DNA from: Arthrobacter sp. ISL-48
GTDB lineage: Bacteria > Actinomycetota > Actinomycetes > Actinomycetales > Micrococcaceae
Length of the DNA: 64,000 bases
Direction of reading: 5' to 3'
NCBI RefSeq assembly: GCF_018613805.1
Contig: NZ_JAGGPL010000022.1
Coordinates: forward strand, 1-64,000
The position numbers were made by a program, and so were the translations under genes. A model generated the notes under the pieces. The model saw only the letters and a program-made list of their open reading frames with translations. It made no database searches and was not told the DNA's origin. This document shows, piece after piece, positions 8,201 through 15,214 of the stretch. The first letter of the stretch is position 1. Each line of letters opens with the position of its first letter.

Positions 8201-8304
8201 TCCCGGGTCTCATTCCGGCAGTCTTTGGCGCGGGGGCATAACAATGTTTACATCACTTCCCTGGCGCCCGCGGGGCTCAGCCATAGCCGGCCCTACGCTT
8301 AAGT

Positions 8305-8790
8305 ATGGGCAAGCCCGGGGTATTGCTGACACTAACCACGACGGCGCTACTCACCTCTGCCTGCTATCCCTACGCAGCGCCATGCCCGGCGATCGCTCAG
8401 GCGTCGGTGGTGTCCGTGGCGGTGGCACGGGACTATGTTCCCCACGTGAAGACGCTTCGCCTGAAGGCTTGCCAGGACGGCGCCTGCAAGGAAGCGGAGT
8501 TGGAACTCTTCCCAGGCTCTGTATCCGTGGACCAGGGCTGCAGGCCGGACGGAATTTGCTCCGCCACCGTTTCGCCGGACGGGACCATGATGGGGATGCT
8601 GATGCTCGACACCCTCACAGAAGCGCCCATGGCGCTGACGGCCACCGGAACAGCGCCTGACGGAGCGGCCCTGCCGGTGCGCACCCTGGATTTCCGGCCC
8701 CGCGGTGCCTACCCGTACGGCGAACAGTGTGGCAGGTTTGTGACCGCCTCAGTGAAGCTCGACGCCGGAGGGCTGCGTGACGTTTCCTAA
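8305..8790 (+). CDS. hypothetical lipoprotein
   Basis: 161 residues. The first 20 form a signal peptide with lipobox LTSAC, lipidated Cys at residue 20. The body alternates short beta strands with Cys pairs (LKACQDGACKEAELELFPG, DQGCRPDGICSATV), suggesting two small disulfide loops, and ends in YGEQCGRFVTASVKLD. I do not recognise the family. It follows mutY by about 100 bases on the same strand. Confidence 0.6.
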   Translation: MGKPGVLLTLTTTALLTSACYPYAAPCPAIAQASVVSVAVARDYVPHVKTLRLKACQDGACKEAELELFPGSVSVDQGCRPDGICSATVSPDGTMMGMLMLDTLTEAPMALTATGTAPDGAALPVRTLDFRPRGAYPYGEQCGRFVTASVKLDAGGLRDVS

Positions 8791-8846
8791 TCGGGCCATT
8801 TTCCGGCAACGTAGGATGAAACCGTCGATCTACTACTGAGGGAACC

Positions 8847-9191
8847 ATGAAGAAACTCACTACGGCCCTGCTCGCCACCGGGCTCATCCTCTCCGCGTCG
8901 GCCTGCGCCGCGGAGACCAAGCTGTCCACGGCGGAAACCTGTGACCGGATCAAGATCGCGGTATCGAGCCCCGCCAACGCCATTGGCAAGACCGGGATGA
9001 CCCGCCTCGCCAACCAGATCCGGCCAATCGAGGCCGTAGCCTCGGATGACTTGAAGGCAGCGCTGCAGTCGATCATCGAGTTCACTGACGAATCCGCGAA
9101 AGAGACCCCGGACGCCGAAAAGCTCAGCACACTCCAGGACGGCTACCAAGAGGCCGGCAGCACCTACCAGAAGTTCTGCGGCCAGGGCTAA
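8847..9191 (+). CDS. small hypothetical lipoprotein
   Basis: 114 residues, preceded by GAGGGAACC before the ATG. A signal peptide (KKLTTALLATGLILSASAC) ends at a lipidated Cys20. The mature part is mostly helical (TCDRIKIAVSS, MTRLANQIRPIEAVASDDLKA, LQSIIEFTDESAKETPD) with two Cys (TCDR and KFCGQG) that could close a helical hairpin. Function unknown. It lies 56 bases after another lipoprotein gene and may share its transcript. Confidence 0.65.
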   Translation: MKKLTTALLATGLILSASACAAETKLSTAETCDRIKIAVSSPANAIGKTGMTRLANQIRPIEAVASDDLKAALQSIIEFTDESAKETPDAEKLSTLQDGYQEAGSTYQKFCGQG

Positions 9192-9209
9192 GCCAGCCGC
9201 CTTGAAATC

Positions 9210-9230
9210 GCCCGCTCTGAACCAGCGGGC
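9210..9230 (+). terminator. small hairpin after the lipoprotein gene
   Basis: GCCCGCT (9210-9216) pairs with AGCGGGC (9224-9230) around a 7-base loop, 19 bases after the stop codon. No T tract follows. Confidence 0.4.
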
Positions 9231-9249
9231 CTGAGCCACCCGCAAGGCC

Positions 9250-9306
9250 CGAACTGGCAGCAGATGCCCTCAAAACTGCTTTTTCAGGTCATCTGCTGCC
9301 AGTTCG
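9250..9306. repeat. perfect 17-bp inverted repeat with 23-base loop
   Basis: CGAACTGGCAGCAGATG at 9250-9266 is exactly complementary to CATCTGCTGCCAGTTCG at 9290-9306. The loop contains CAAAACTGCTTTTT. It lies between the convergent ends of the lipoprotein and MFS genes, so it could terminate transcription, but a perfect 17-bp stem with a long loop is also the look of a REP- or MITE-like dispersed element. Confidence 0.7.
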
Positions 9307-9357
9307 CGCCGATTCCGCGACGTCGTTGCCCTTGCCGGCCATCGGTGCGCCCCGCCC

Positions 9358-10827
9358 TTAGGGATCTGCGGGCGGAGCTGTCCCGGCAGAAGGCGCATGG
9401 ACGTCGGCCTGGCCGGAGGCGGATTCACGCACCACGGACGGCATGGCGAGCACCGCCGCGACGGTGAGTACGGCAGCCAACACTACGGCCAGGAACACGG
9501 CGGTGGAGGCGGCCACAACGGCATGCGGGTTTGTGTGGCCATCGGGAACGCCCGCGTAGATAGCATTTGCTACCGCGCCGAATACGGCTACGCCCAGGGC
9601 GCTGCCGATGGACCGCGCGAAGAGGTTGGCGCCCGTGACTACCCCGCGTTCGTTCCATTCAACGCTGGACTGGGCGGCGATGAGGGTGGGCGTTGCAACA
9701 AGACCGAGGCCGAGTCCGACGATGAAGCAGCTGGCAGCGACGAACACGGGGTTGGGTGTGTAGGCGGTGAAGGCAAGGATCAGGGAGCCGACGACCGTGA
9801 CCGAGATTCCGATCAAAGCGGTGGTCCTGAACCCGAGCCGAAGATAGAAGCGTCCGGACTGGGAAGCACTGATCGGCCACCCGATCGTCAGCGCAGCGAG
9901 TGAAAGCCCGGCGATAACCGGGGAGGTCGCAACGGCTCCTTGCAGGAACGTCGGAACGTACGAGGTGAGGCCGAGTATCACTGAACCGACGCCGAAAGAA
10001 ATAGAGGTCGTGGTGGCGAGCAGGCGCCGCGACAGGACCCACGGCGGCAGGACAGGCTCGGCCGCCCGCCGCTCTACCAGGAGGAAGATGGCCAGCAAAA
10101 CAGCTCCGACGGCGAACGCCGCGATGCTGATTGGCGAGTCCCAGGCCCACGCCTGGCCGCCTTCGAGGGCTCCGAGGATAAGCAAGCTCAAGGAGATGGT
10201 CAGAAGCACCGCTCCGAGGTAGTCCACGCGGTGCTTGGTGCGCTCGATGTCCTCGTGGAACGTCCGAACCAGCATCCATCCGGCCAGGAGGCAGAGCGGC
10301 ACGTTGACGAGGAAGATTCCACGCCAGATGCCGAGGGAGGAGAACACCCCGCCGAGCGTGGGACCGACGACGGACGAGACCGCCCATACGCTGGCCAGAT
10401 AGCCCTGCACCTTTGCACGCTCGGCCACGGAGTAGATGTCACCGGCGATGGTTATGGCAACAGGCAGGACTGCTCCGGCGCCCAGGCCTTGCACCACACG
10501 GAACGCGATGAGCGCCGGCATGCTCCATGCCAATCCGCACAGAATGGAGCCAAGGAGGAACAGGCCGATTCCCGTGAGGATAATCGGTTTGCGGCCTGCC
10601 ATGTCGGAAAGTTTCGCGTAAACCGGCACGGAGACGGCCTGGGCAAGCAGGTATGCGGAAAAGAGCCACGGGAAGGACGAGAACCCGCCAATGTCACGCA
10701 CTATCGACGGCACTGCCGTGGCGACGATCGTGGCGTCTATGGCGACGAGGCCGCTCGACAGCATCAGGGCGATGAGGACCGGGCCCCGCTCGGAACGGAA
10801 GCCGACATCTTCAGCCCGCGTAGTCAT
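9358..10827 (-). CDS. MFS multidrug exporter, DHA2 (14-helix) family
   Basis: 489 residues from ATG 10827, which has GAGGTC six bases upstream; the longer frame to 10869 lacks a ribosome site. About 14 hydrophobic helices are visible. Signature pieces are LSSGLVAIDATIVATAVPSIVRDIGGFSSF-type helix 1 (the D-x-T-I-V-x-x-A-x-P motif of DHA2 drug/H+ antiporters), KLSDMAGRKP as the MFS loop 2-3 motif, FRVVQGLGAGAVLPVA in helix 4 and VVGPTLGGVFSS in helix 5 (antiporter motif C). Substrate is unknown. No regulator gene is adjacent. Confidence 0.9.
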   Translation of the reverse strand: MTTRAEDVGFRSERGPVLIALMLSSGLVAIDATIVATAVPSIVRDIGGFSSFPWLFSAYLLAQAVSVPVYAKLSDMAGRKPIILTGIGLFLLGSILCGLAWSMPALIAFRVVQGLGAGAVLPVAITIAGDIYSVAERAKVQGYLASVWAVSSVVGPTLGGVFSSLGIWRGIFLVNVPLCLLAGWMLVRTFHEDIERTKHRVDYLGAVLLTISLSLLILGALEGGQAWAWDSPISIAAFAVGAVLLAIFLLVERRAAEPVLPPWVLSRRLLATTTSISFGVGSVILGLTSYVPTFLQGAVATSPVIAGLSLAALTIGWPISASQSGRFYLRLGFRTTALIGISVTVVGSLILAFTAYTPNPVFVAASCFIVGLGLGLVATPTLIAAQSSVEWNERGVVTGANLFARSIGSALGVAVFGAVANAIYAGVPDGHTNPHAVVAASTAVFLAVVLAAVLTVAAVLAMPSVVRESASGQADVHAPSAGTAPPADP

Positions 10828-10882
10828 GAGATGACCTCGTTTCGGTCCGGCCAAGCCTGGCGTAAGCAACCCGGAATCAACT

Positions 10883-11584
10883 CTACGGTTCGCCGAAGCC
10901 CGCCTGCACCAGCCCGCCCACGTAGTTCACGGCGCGCTCGGCGTCAGCACCCCAGGCCTCCACGTGGAGTACTGATCCTTTCCCCGCCGCCAATGTCATC
11001 AGCCCGGTCATTGAGGCACCGTCCACCCCGTTAACCTTTACCTCTGCGTCCAGGGAGGAGATGCCGCCCGCGATCTTGGCAGCCGGGCGGGCATGCATGC
11101 CGGCCTGGTTGATCAGCTCAAAATCTCCAGTGAACTCCGGGCCGCCACCAGTGACAGAGCCTTCCGAGACAGTACTGGCGGGCGCCGGATCGGCTCCGGA
11201 GCCAAGGGCTGAGGGGTAGGCGGCCTCGGCGGCGCGCTTAACGGCCTCCGCGTCTGCCCCGCCCTGGGCCGCGACGGCGGCGGCCACCGCACCCTCCACC
11301 AAGGGCGCATCGGCCAGCAGCACCTCGGCCGGATCGTCCGCCAGTTCCATCGCCGACTCTGCGGTCATCACGGCCGAACCAAGATCCGTCAGGACCACCA
11401 CGCCGTCCCCTCCCGAAGCCTGGTCCAGCGCAGACATAACCTTCTCCAGACTCGTGCCGATCCGGCCGTCAGGGGTGCCCCCGGCTGCAAGGATCACGAC
11501 GTCGGGCGCCATCTGGGCAGCAAGCTCGACGGCGCCGTCGGCTATCTTTTCGCTATGCGACACCACCACGATACGGACGGTCAC
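10883..11584 (-). CDS. dhaM: dihydroxyacetone kinase phosphoryl-donor subunit (EIIA-like + HPr)
   Basis: 233 residues, two phosphocarrier modules. Residues 1-130 are a mannose-type EIIA domain with the phospho-His in IVVVSHSEKIADG (His10) and VVVLTDLGSAVMTAE. After an Ala/Pro linker, residues about 150-233 form an HPr domain with the phospho-His in INQAGMHARPAAKIA. DhaM passes phosphate from the PTS to ADP bound on DhaL. There is no EI-like domain, so general EI and probably HPr from elsewhere are needed. The gene starts with GTG overlapping the dhaL stop (GTGA), so the three dha genes are translationally coupled. Confidence 0.93.
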   Translation of the reverse strand: MTVRIVVVSHSEKIADGAVELAAQMAPDVVILAAGGTPDGRIGTSLEKVMSALDQASGGDGVVVLTDLGSAVMTAESAMELADDPAEVLLADAPLVEGAVAAAVAAQGGADAEAVKRAAEAAYPSALGSGADPAPASTVSEGSVTGGGPEFTGDFELINQAGMHARPAAKIAGGISSLDAEVKVNGVDGASMTGLMTLAAGKGSVLHVEAWGADAERAVNYVGGLVQAGFGEP

Positions 11585-12213
11585 GCCGCGGCCCCGGCGG
11601 CAGCGCGGAGGATCAGAGCGCTGGAAGCGGCGCCGGGGTCACGGTGGCCCGCGCTCCGCTCCCCCAGGTAGCTCGCCCGGCCCTTGCGGGCCACCAGCGG
11701 ATCGGTCGCCACGGCACCTGCCTCGGCGGCCTCCGCGGCGGCGACCAGCACAGCGAGGACGTTGCCGCTTCCGCCGGCGGCAACGGCCTGGGCCGCCTCG
11801 GCGGCGGGTGTCCACGCATCCACCATGGTTTTGTCGCCCGACTCTGCCTTGCCCCTGGCCACGATGCCGTCACGTGCAGCCAGCAGCGCTCCGGCGAGCG
11901 CCGCGGGATCCACCTCGGCGGCGTCACCCAGAAAAGTGGACGCGCGGAGGAATGCCGTGCCGTACAGAGGGCCTGCTGCCCCGCCCACCTTGGACATGAG
12001 GGTCATCGCCGTCAATTTGAGGGCCGCGCCGGGAGTTTCAGGCGGAGCTTCGGCCAGCTTGTCCAGGACTGCCTGGAAGCCGCGGTCCATGTTCTCGCCA
12101 TGGTCCGAGTCCCCGATGGCGCGGTCCAGTTCAATGAGCTCGACCCGGTGCTCCGCCATGGCCTGCGCGCACATCGTCAACCATTTCACGGCCCACTTCA
12201 CGTCCAGCATCAT
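11581..12213 (-). CDS. dhaL: dihydroxyacetone kinase, ADP-binding subunit
   Basis: 210 residues from ATG 12213 (a second ATG follows at 12210), five bases after the dhaK stop. DhaL is the helical-barrel subunit that binds ADP and two Mg ions; the Asp cluster shows as LDRAIGDSDHGENMDRGF and the nucleotide loop as MSKVGGAAGPLYGTAFLRA, followed by GKAESGDKTMVDAW and SYLGERSAGHRDPGAASS. All are standard family signatures. Confidence 0.93.
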   Translation of the reverse strand: MMLDVKWAVKWLTMCAQAMAEHRVELIELDRAIGDSDHGENMDRGFQAVLDKLAEAPPETPGAALKLTAMTLMSKVGGAAGPLYGTAFLRASTFLGDAAEVDPAALAGALLAARDGIVARGKAESGDKTMVDAWTPAAEAAQAVAAGGSGNVLAVLVAAAEAAEAGAVATDPLVARKGRASYLGERSAGHRDPGAASSALILRAAAGAAA

Positions 12214-12215
12214 GG

Positions 12216-13217
12216 CTACACGCCCCAACGCAGTGCAGCCGTGTGGACGGGGGCATCCCAAAGCTGCGTCAGCTCGTCGTCCAGGCGCAGCACGGAAATG
12301 GAGCAGCCCTGCATTTCCAGGGCGGTGATGTAATTTCCCACCAGCGAGCGCTCCACCGTTGCACCCCTGTCCGCAATCACCTGCGCCGCCCGCCGATAGA
12401 CGATGTAAAGCTCACTCAGGGGCGTGCCGCCCATCCCGTTGACGAACAGCAGCACTTTGTCGCCCGACGCGATGCCCAGGTCGCCGAGTACCGGTTCCAG
12501 CAGGCGGTCCGTGATGCCGTTCGCGTTCTCCATCTGGATCCGGTGCCGGCCCGGCTCGCCGTGGATGCCAATGCCGATTTCGATCTCGTTGTCCTCCAGG
12601 TCGAAGCTGGGCGTGCCGGCGTGCGGCACGGTGCAGGCCGAGAGCGCGACGCCCATCGTGCGGACATTGCCGTTGACCCGGTCGCCAATCGCGGCAACCG
12701 CGTCGAGGCCGTCTCCGCGTTCGGCGGCGGCGCCGGCAATTTTTTCCACCAGCACTGTTCCGCCCACCCCGCGCCGCCCGGCGGTGTACAGCGAGTCCTC
12801 GACCGCGACGTCGTCATTCACCAGCACCGTGCGGACCTCCACCCCTTCCGCCTGCGCCAACTCGCCCGCCGTTTCGAAGTTCAGGACGTCACCGGTGTAG
12901 TTCTTCACGATGTGCACGACCCCGGCGCCTGAGTTGACGGCGAGCGTCGCCGGAAGGATCTGGTCCGGCGTCGGTGAGGTGAACACTGCCCCAGGCACCG
13001 CGGCGTCGAGCATTCCCATCCCGACAAAGCCGGCGTGGAGGGGTTCATGCCCGCTTCCGCCTCCGGAGACCAGCCCCACCTTTCCTTCCACCGGCGCGTC
13101 CTTGCGGGTGATGAACGTGGGATCTGCACTGACGGTGACGAGGTCCGCGTGGACCAGGCCGAAGCCCTCCACCGACTCGTCAACCACTGAACGGGGATCA
13201 TTGATGAGTTTTTTCAT
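12216..13217 (-). CDS. dhaK: dihydroxyacetone kinase, substrate-binding subunit
   Basis: 333 residues with CAGGAGCTCC before the ATG. DhaK binds dihydroxyacetone as a hemiaminal to a His. Seen: GLVSGGGSGHEPLHAGFVG near residue 50, VVHIVKNYTGDVLNF near 100 and the covalent His219 in IGIGIHGEPGRHR. It is the first gene of dhaK-dhaL-dhaM, so DHA (from glycerol oxidation or medium) becomes DHAP at the expense of PEP. No glycerol facilitator or dehydrogenase is beside it and no regulator is seen. Confidence 0.94.
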   Translation of the reverse strand: MKKLINDPRSVVDESVEGFGLVHADLVTVSADPTFITRKDAPVEGKVGLVSGGGSGHEPLHAGFVGMGMLDAAVPGAVFTSPTPDQILPATLAVNSGAGVVHIVKNYTGDVLNFETAGELAQAEGVEVRTVLVNDDVAVEDSLYTAGRRGVGGTVLVEKIAGAAAERGDGLDAVAAIGDRVNGNVRTMGVALSACTVPHAGTPSFDLEDNEIEIGIGIHGEPGRHRIQMENANGITDRLLEPVLGDLGIASGDKVLLFVNGMGGTPLSELYIVYRRAAQVIADRGATVERSLVGNYITALEMQGCSISVLRLDDELTQLWDAPVHTAALRWGV

Positions 13218-13332
13218 GGCGGAGCTCCTGGCTGTGGGTGCTTCCTGGAGGATGTCACTTTGACCCTACTACCGCCACGGGGACGGCGGAAGCTCCGGAC
13301 CACATGCCATGGTCAGTGTGCGAAGCCCGAGC

Positions 13333-13690
13333 TCACTGGCGATCGTGCACTGTGATCGCGTATCCCTCCGGGTCGAGGAAGGTGAAGGTGGTCCCGAAGG
13401 GTCCCTCGAAGGGCTCCTGCACCACTTGCGCCCCGGCCCTGACGACGGCGGTGTGAAGCCCTGCCGTGTCCGGATCGTGGAACCAGAGTCCCATGCCAAG
13501 TCCGGGCCGCGGGGTCGAGTCAAGATCAATGCCAGGCACGGCGTCACGGACGGCAAAAGGGATGGGAGAGGTGTTGAAAACCACCGCGTGCGGTGGTGAG
13601 GCCTCTGCCCTGGTCAACCCCAGGACGGACTCGTAGAACGTGGCCGCCCTCTCGAGATCGCGAACTTGCAACGAGATAAAATCCGGTCCG
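13333..13690 (-). pseudogene. VOC/glyoxalase-fold protein, start lost by deletion
   Basis: The minus strand encodes a nearly full VOC domain: DFISLQVRDLERAATFYESVLGL, SPPHAVVFNTSPIPFAVRD, LGMGLWFHDPDT, GPFGTTFTFLDPEGYAITVHDR. No start codon or ribosome site lies near its true N-terminus. Directly upstream of residue 1 (about 13690) the DNA becomes the coding sequence of a MarR-type protein on the other strand. Reading through gives only shadow sequence. The gene therefore seems to have lost its start codon and promoter together with the 5' part of a divergent marR gene. A weak in-frame start further upstream might still allow translation. Confidence 0.7.
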
Positions 13691-13691
13691 G

Positions 13692-13868
13692 TCCTTGCCT
13701 GCGGTTCTGACCTCCGCCGGAGCGGAACTGCTCGGCCACGCGCAGGCTTTGGTCGACGACGTCGAAACACGGATGCTCTCCGGGCTCACAGAACACGAGA
13801 CGGCGGCGCTTGGCCAGGCCCTCGGTGCGTGCGCCGCCGCCTTGGAGGGGCCGCCTTCACCCAGTTGA
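13692..13868 (+). pseudogene. C-terminal remnant of a MarR-family regulator
   Basis: In frame 3 the plus strand reads LPAVLTSAGAELLGHAQAL then VDDVETRMLSGLTEHETAAL and GQALGACAAALEG with TGA at 13866. That is the end of the wing and the two C-terminal dimerisation helices of MarR regulators. The N-terminal dimer helix and DNA-recognition helix are missing and there is no start codon. It abuts the 5'-truncated VOC gene head to head, as expected if a single deletion removed the shared promoter region and both gene starts. Confidence 0.7.
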
Positions 13869-13888
13869 TGGTGTGGCGGGGATTCTCC

Positions 13889-14413
13889 TCAGAGGAACTT
13901 GATCATGCGGGTATTGCCCAATGTATTGGGCTTGACGCGAGCCAGGTCCAGGAACTCGGCCACACCTTCGTCATGGGAGCGAAGGAGTTCCGAGTAGACC
14001 ATCGGGTCCACCGCCGTCTGGTCAGCCATGACCTCGAAGCCGTGGCGCTTGAAGAAGTCCACCTCGAACGTAAGGCAGAAGACCCGCGCCACGCCGAGGG
14101 CGCGTGCCTCCTCCACGAGGCTTTCCACCAGGACATGGCCCACCCCCTTCCCGCGCCAGGCATCTGACGCAGCAAGGGTGCGCACCTCGGCCAGGTCCTC
14201 CCACATCACGTGAAGGGCGCCGCAGCCGATGACTTCGCCGTCGTCGGATTCGGCGATCCGGAACTCCTGCAGGCTTTCGTAGTAGGCAACCGTCTCCTTG
14301 GCCATGAGGATCCTCTGCTCTGCCAGCGGGGCCACCAGTCTCTTAATGGCGGGAACATCGCTGGTGCGGGCAGGACGGATCTGGAAGGAGTCTGAGTCGG
14401 TCACAGAATCCAT
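13889..14413 (-). CDS. argA: amino-acid N-acetyltransferase, GNAT family (N-acetylglutamate synthase type)
   Basis: 174 residues, the same length as the short mycobacterial-type ArgA. GNAT motifs: IRPARTSDVPAIKRLVAPLAE, FRIAESDDGEVIGCGALHVMWEDLAEVRTLA, the acetyl-CoA loop WRGKGVGHVLVESLVEEAR and RVFCLTFEVDFFKRHGF. The family makes N-acetylglutamate from glutamate at the start of arginine synthesis. It ends TLGNTRMIKFL, as in family members. The gene is intact although pseudogenes lie on both sides, which suggests selection keeps it. Confidence 0.85.
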   Translation of the reverse strand: MDSVTDSDSFQIRPARTSDVPAIKRLVAPLAEQRILMAKETVAYYESLQEFRIAESDDGEVIGCGALHVMWEDLAEVRTLAASDAWRGKGVGHVLVESLVEEARALGVARVFCLTFEVDFFKRHGFEVMADQTAVDPMVYSELLRSHDEGVAEFLDLARVKPNTLGNTRMIKFL

Positions 14414-14433
14414 CCTACGAGGCGAGGGCAGTA

Positions 14434-15022
14434 CTAAAGACCCAGTTCAGCAGGAACGGGCAGCTCCTCATCCAGCACATTCCTGGCCAGGAAGCTCTCC
14501 ACCACCCCGTACCAGACCTTGGCGTGCTGCGGCTGCAGGACCCAGTGGTTCTCATCCGGGAAGTACAGGAAACGGTGCGGGGTCTGGCCGTCCTGGTCAG
14601 CCGCCAGCCGGGACCTGGACAGCAGCTCATACCAGAGCCGCAGCCCCTCGCCGATGGGCACCCTGTAGTCCTTGTCACCGTGGATTACCAGCATGGGTGT
14701 GCTGATCTTCTCCACATGCAGGTGCGGCGAATTGTCCGTCGCCATCTGTTCGGTCATTTCCTTGAGCCAGTATTGTGAGGCATCCGTGGTGGGGCCGAAC
14801 TGGTCCAGTGCCCACAGGCTGGCGTGGGTGACAATGGCCCTCCCACAGCGCAGTGGCGAAGTCAGTGCCCTTGCCGTTGAGCGTGGACACGGTGGTCACC
14901 AACCTGCGGCCGTCGGGACTCAAGGCCAGGCCGCTCACCCGCGGGATGGCGAGGTAGTGGTCAAGATTGTGGAAGGGGGTTTCAGGTTGCTCGCCCAGGA
15001 TCGCCGGGTCATCGGTTGCCAT
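14434..15022 (-). pseudogene. S9-family (acylaminoacyl-peptidase-like) peptidase with internal deletion
   Basis: From ATG 15022 the frame starts as a normal S9 peptidase: HNLDHYLAIPRVSGLALSPDGRRLVTTVSTL, the first propeller blade, up to FATALWE near 14847. The next bases continue in another frame as ATVTHASLWALDQFGPTTD-like sequence and then the C-terminus of the catalytic domain: HVEKISTPMLVIHGDKDYRVPIGEGL with the Asp, FPDENHWVLQPQHAKVWY with the His. Roughly 500 residues, including the rest of the propeller and the Ser nucleophile, are gone and the two ends are out of frame. It cannot make an active enzyme. Confidence 0.8.
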
Positions 15023-15161
15023 GCCCCGATTCAACACGGTTTATGCCCCACAACCCGGTAGGCGCGGCGCCTCTGGCACAAGCAGCCCGGAACCGCACGA
15101 ACGGTGCTGCCCACAACCGTCTATGCGGTCACGGGCCACGCATGCGCCGAAAAAGGCGAAA

Positions 15162-15195
15162 GCCCCGCCTGTTCCCTTTCGGGAGCGGGCGGGGC
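15162..15195 (-). terminator. rho-independent terminator of clpC
   Basis: A 15-bp stem (15162-15176 with 15181-15195; two G-U pairs) around a TTTC loop, followed in the minus direction by TTTCGCCTTTTT. It lies 20 bases after the clpC stop. The 177-base gap between clpC and the S9 remnant holds nothing else I can support. Confidence 0.85.
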
Positions 15196-15214
15196 CTTGG
15201 CGGTCCAGAAGCGT

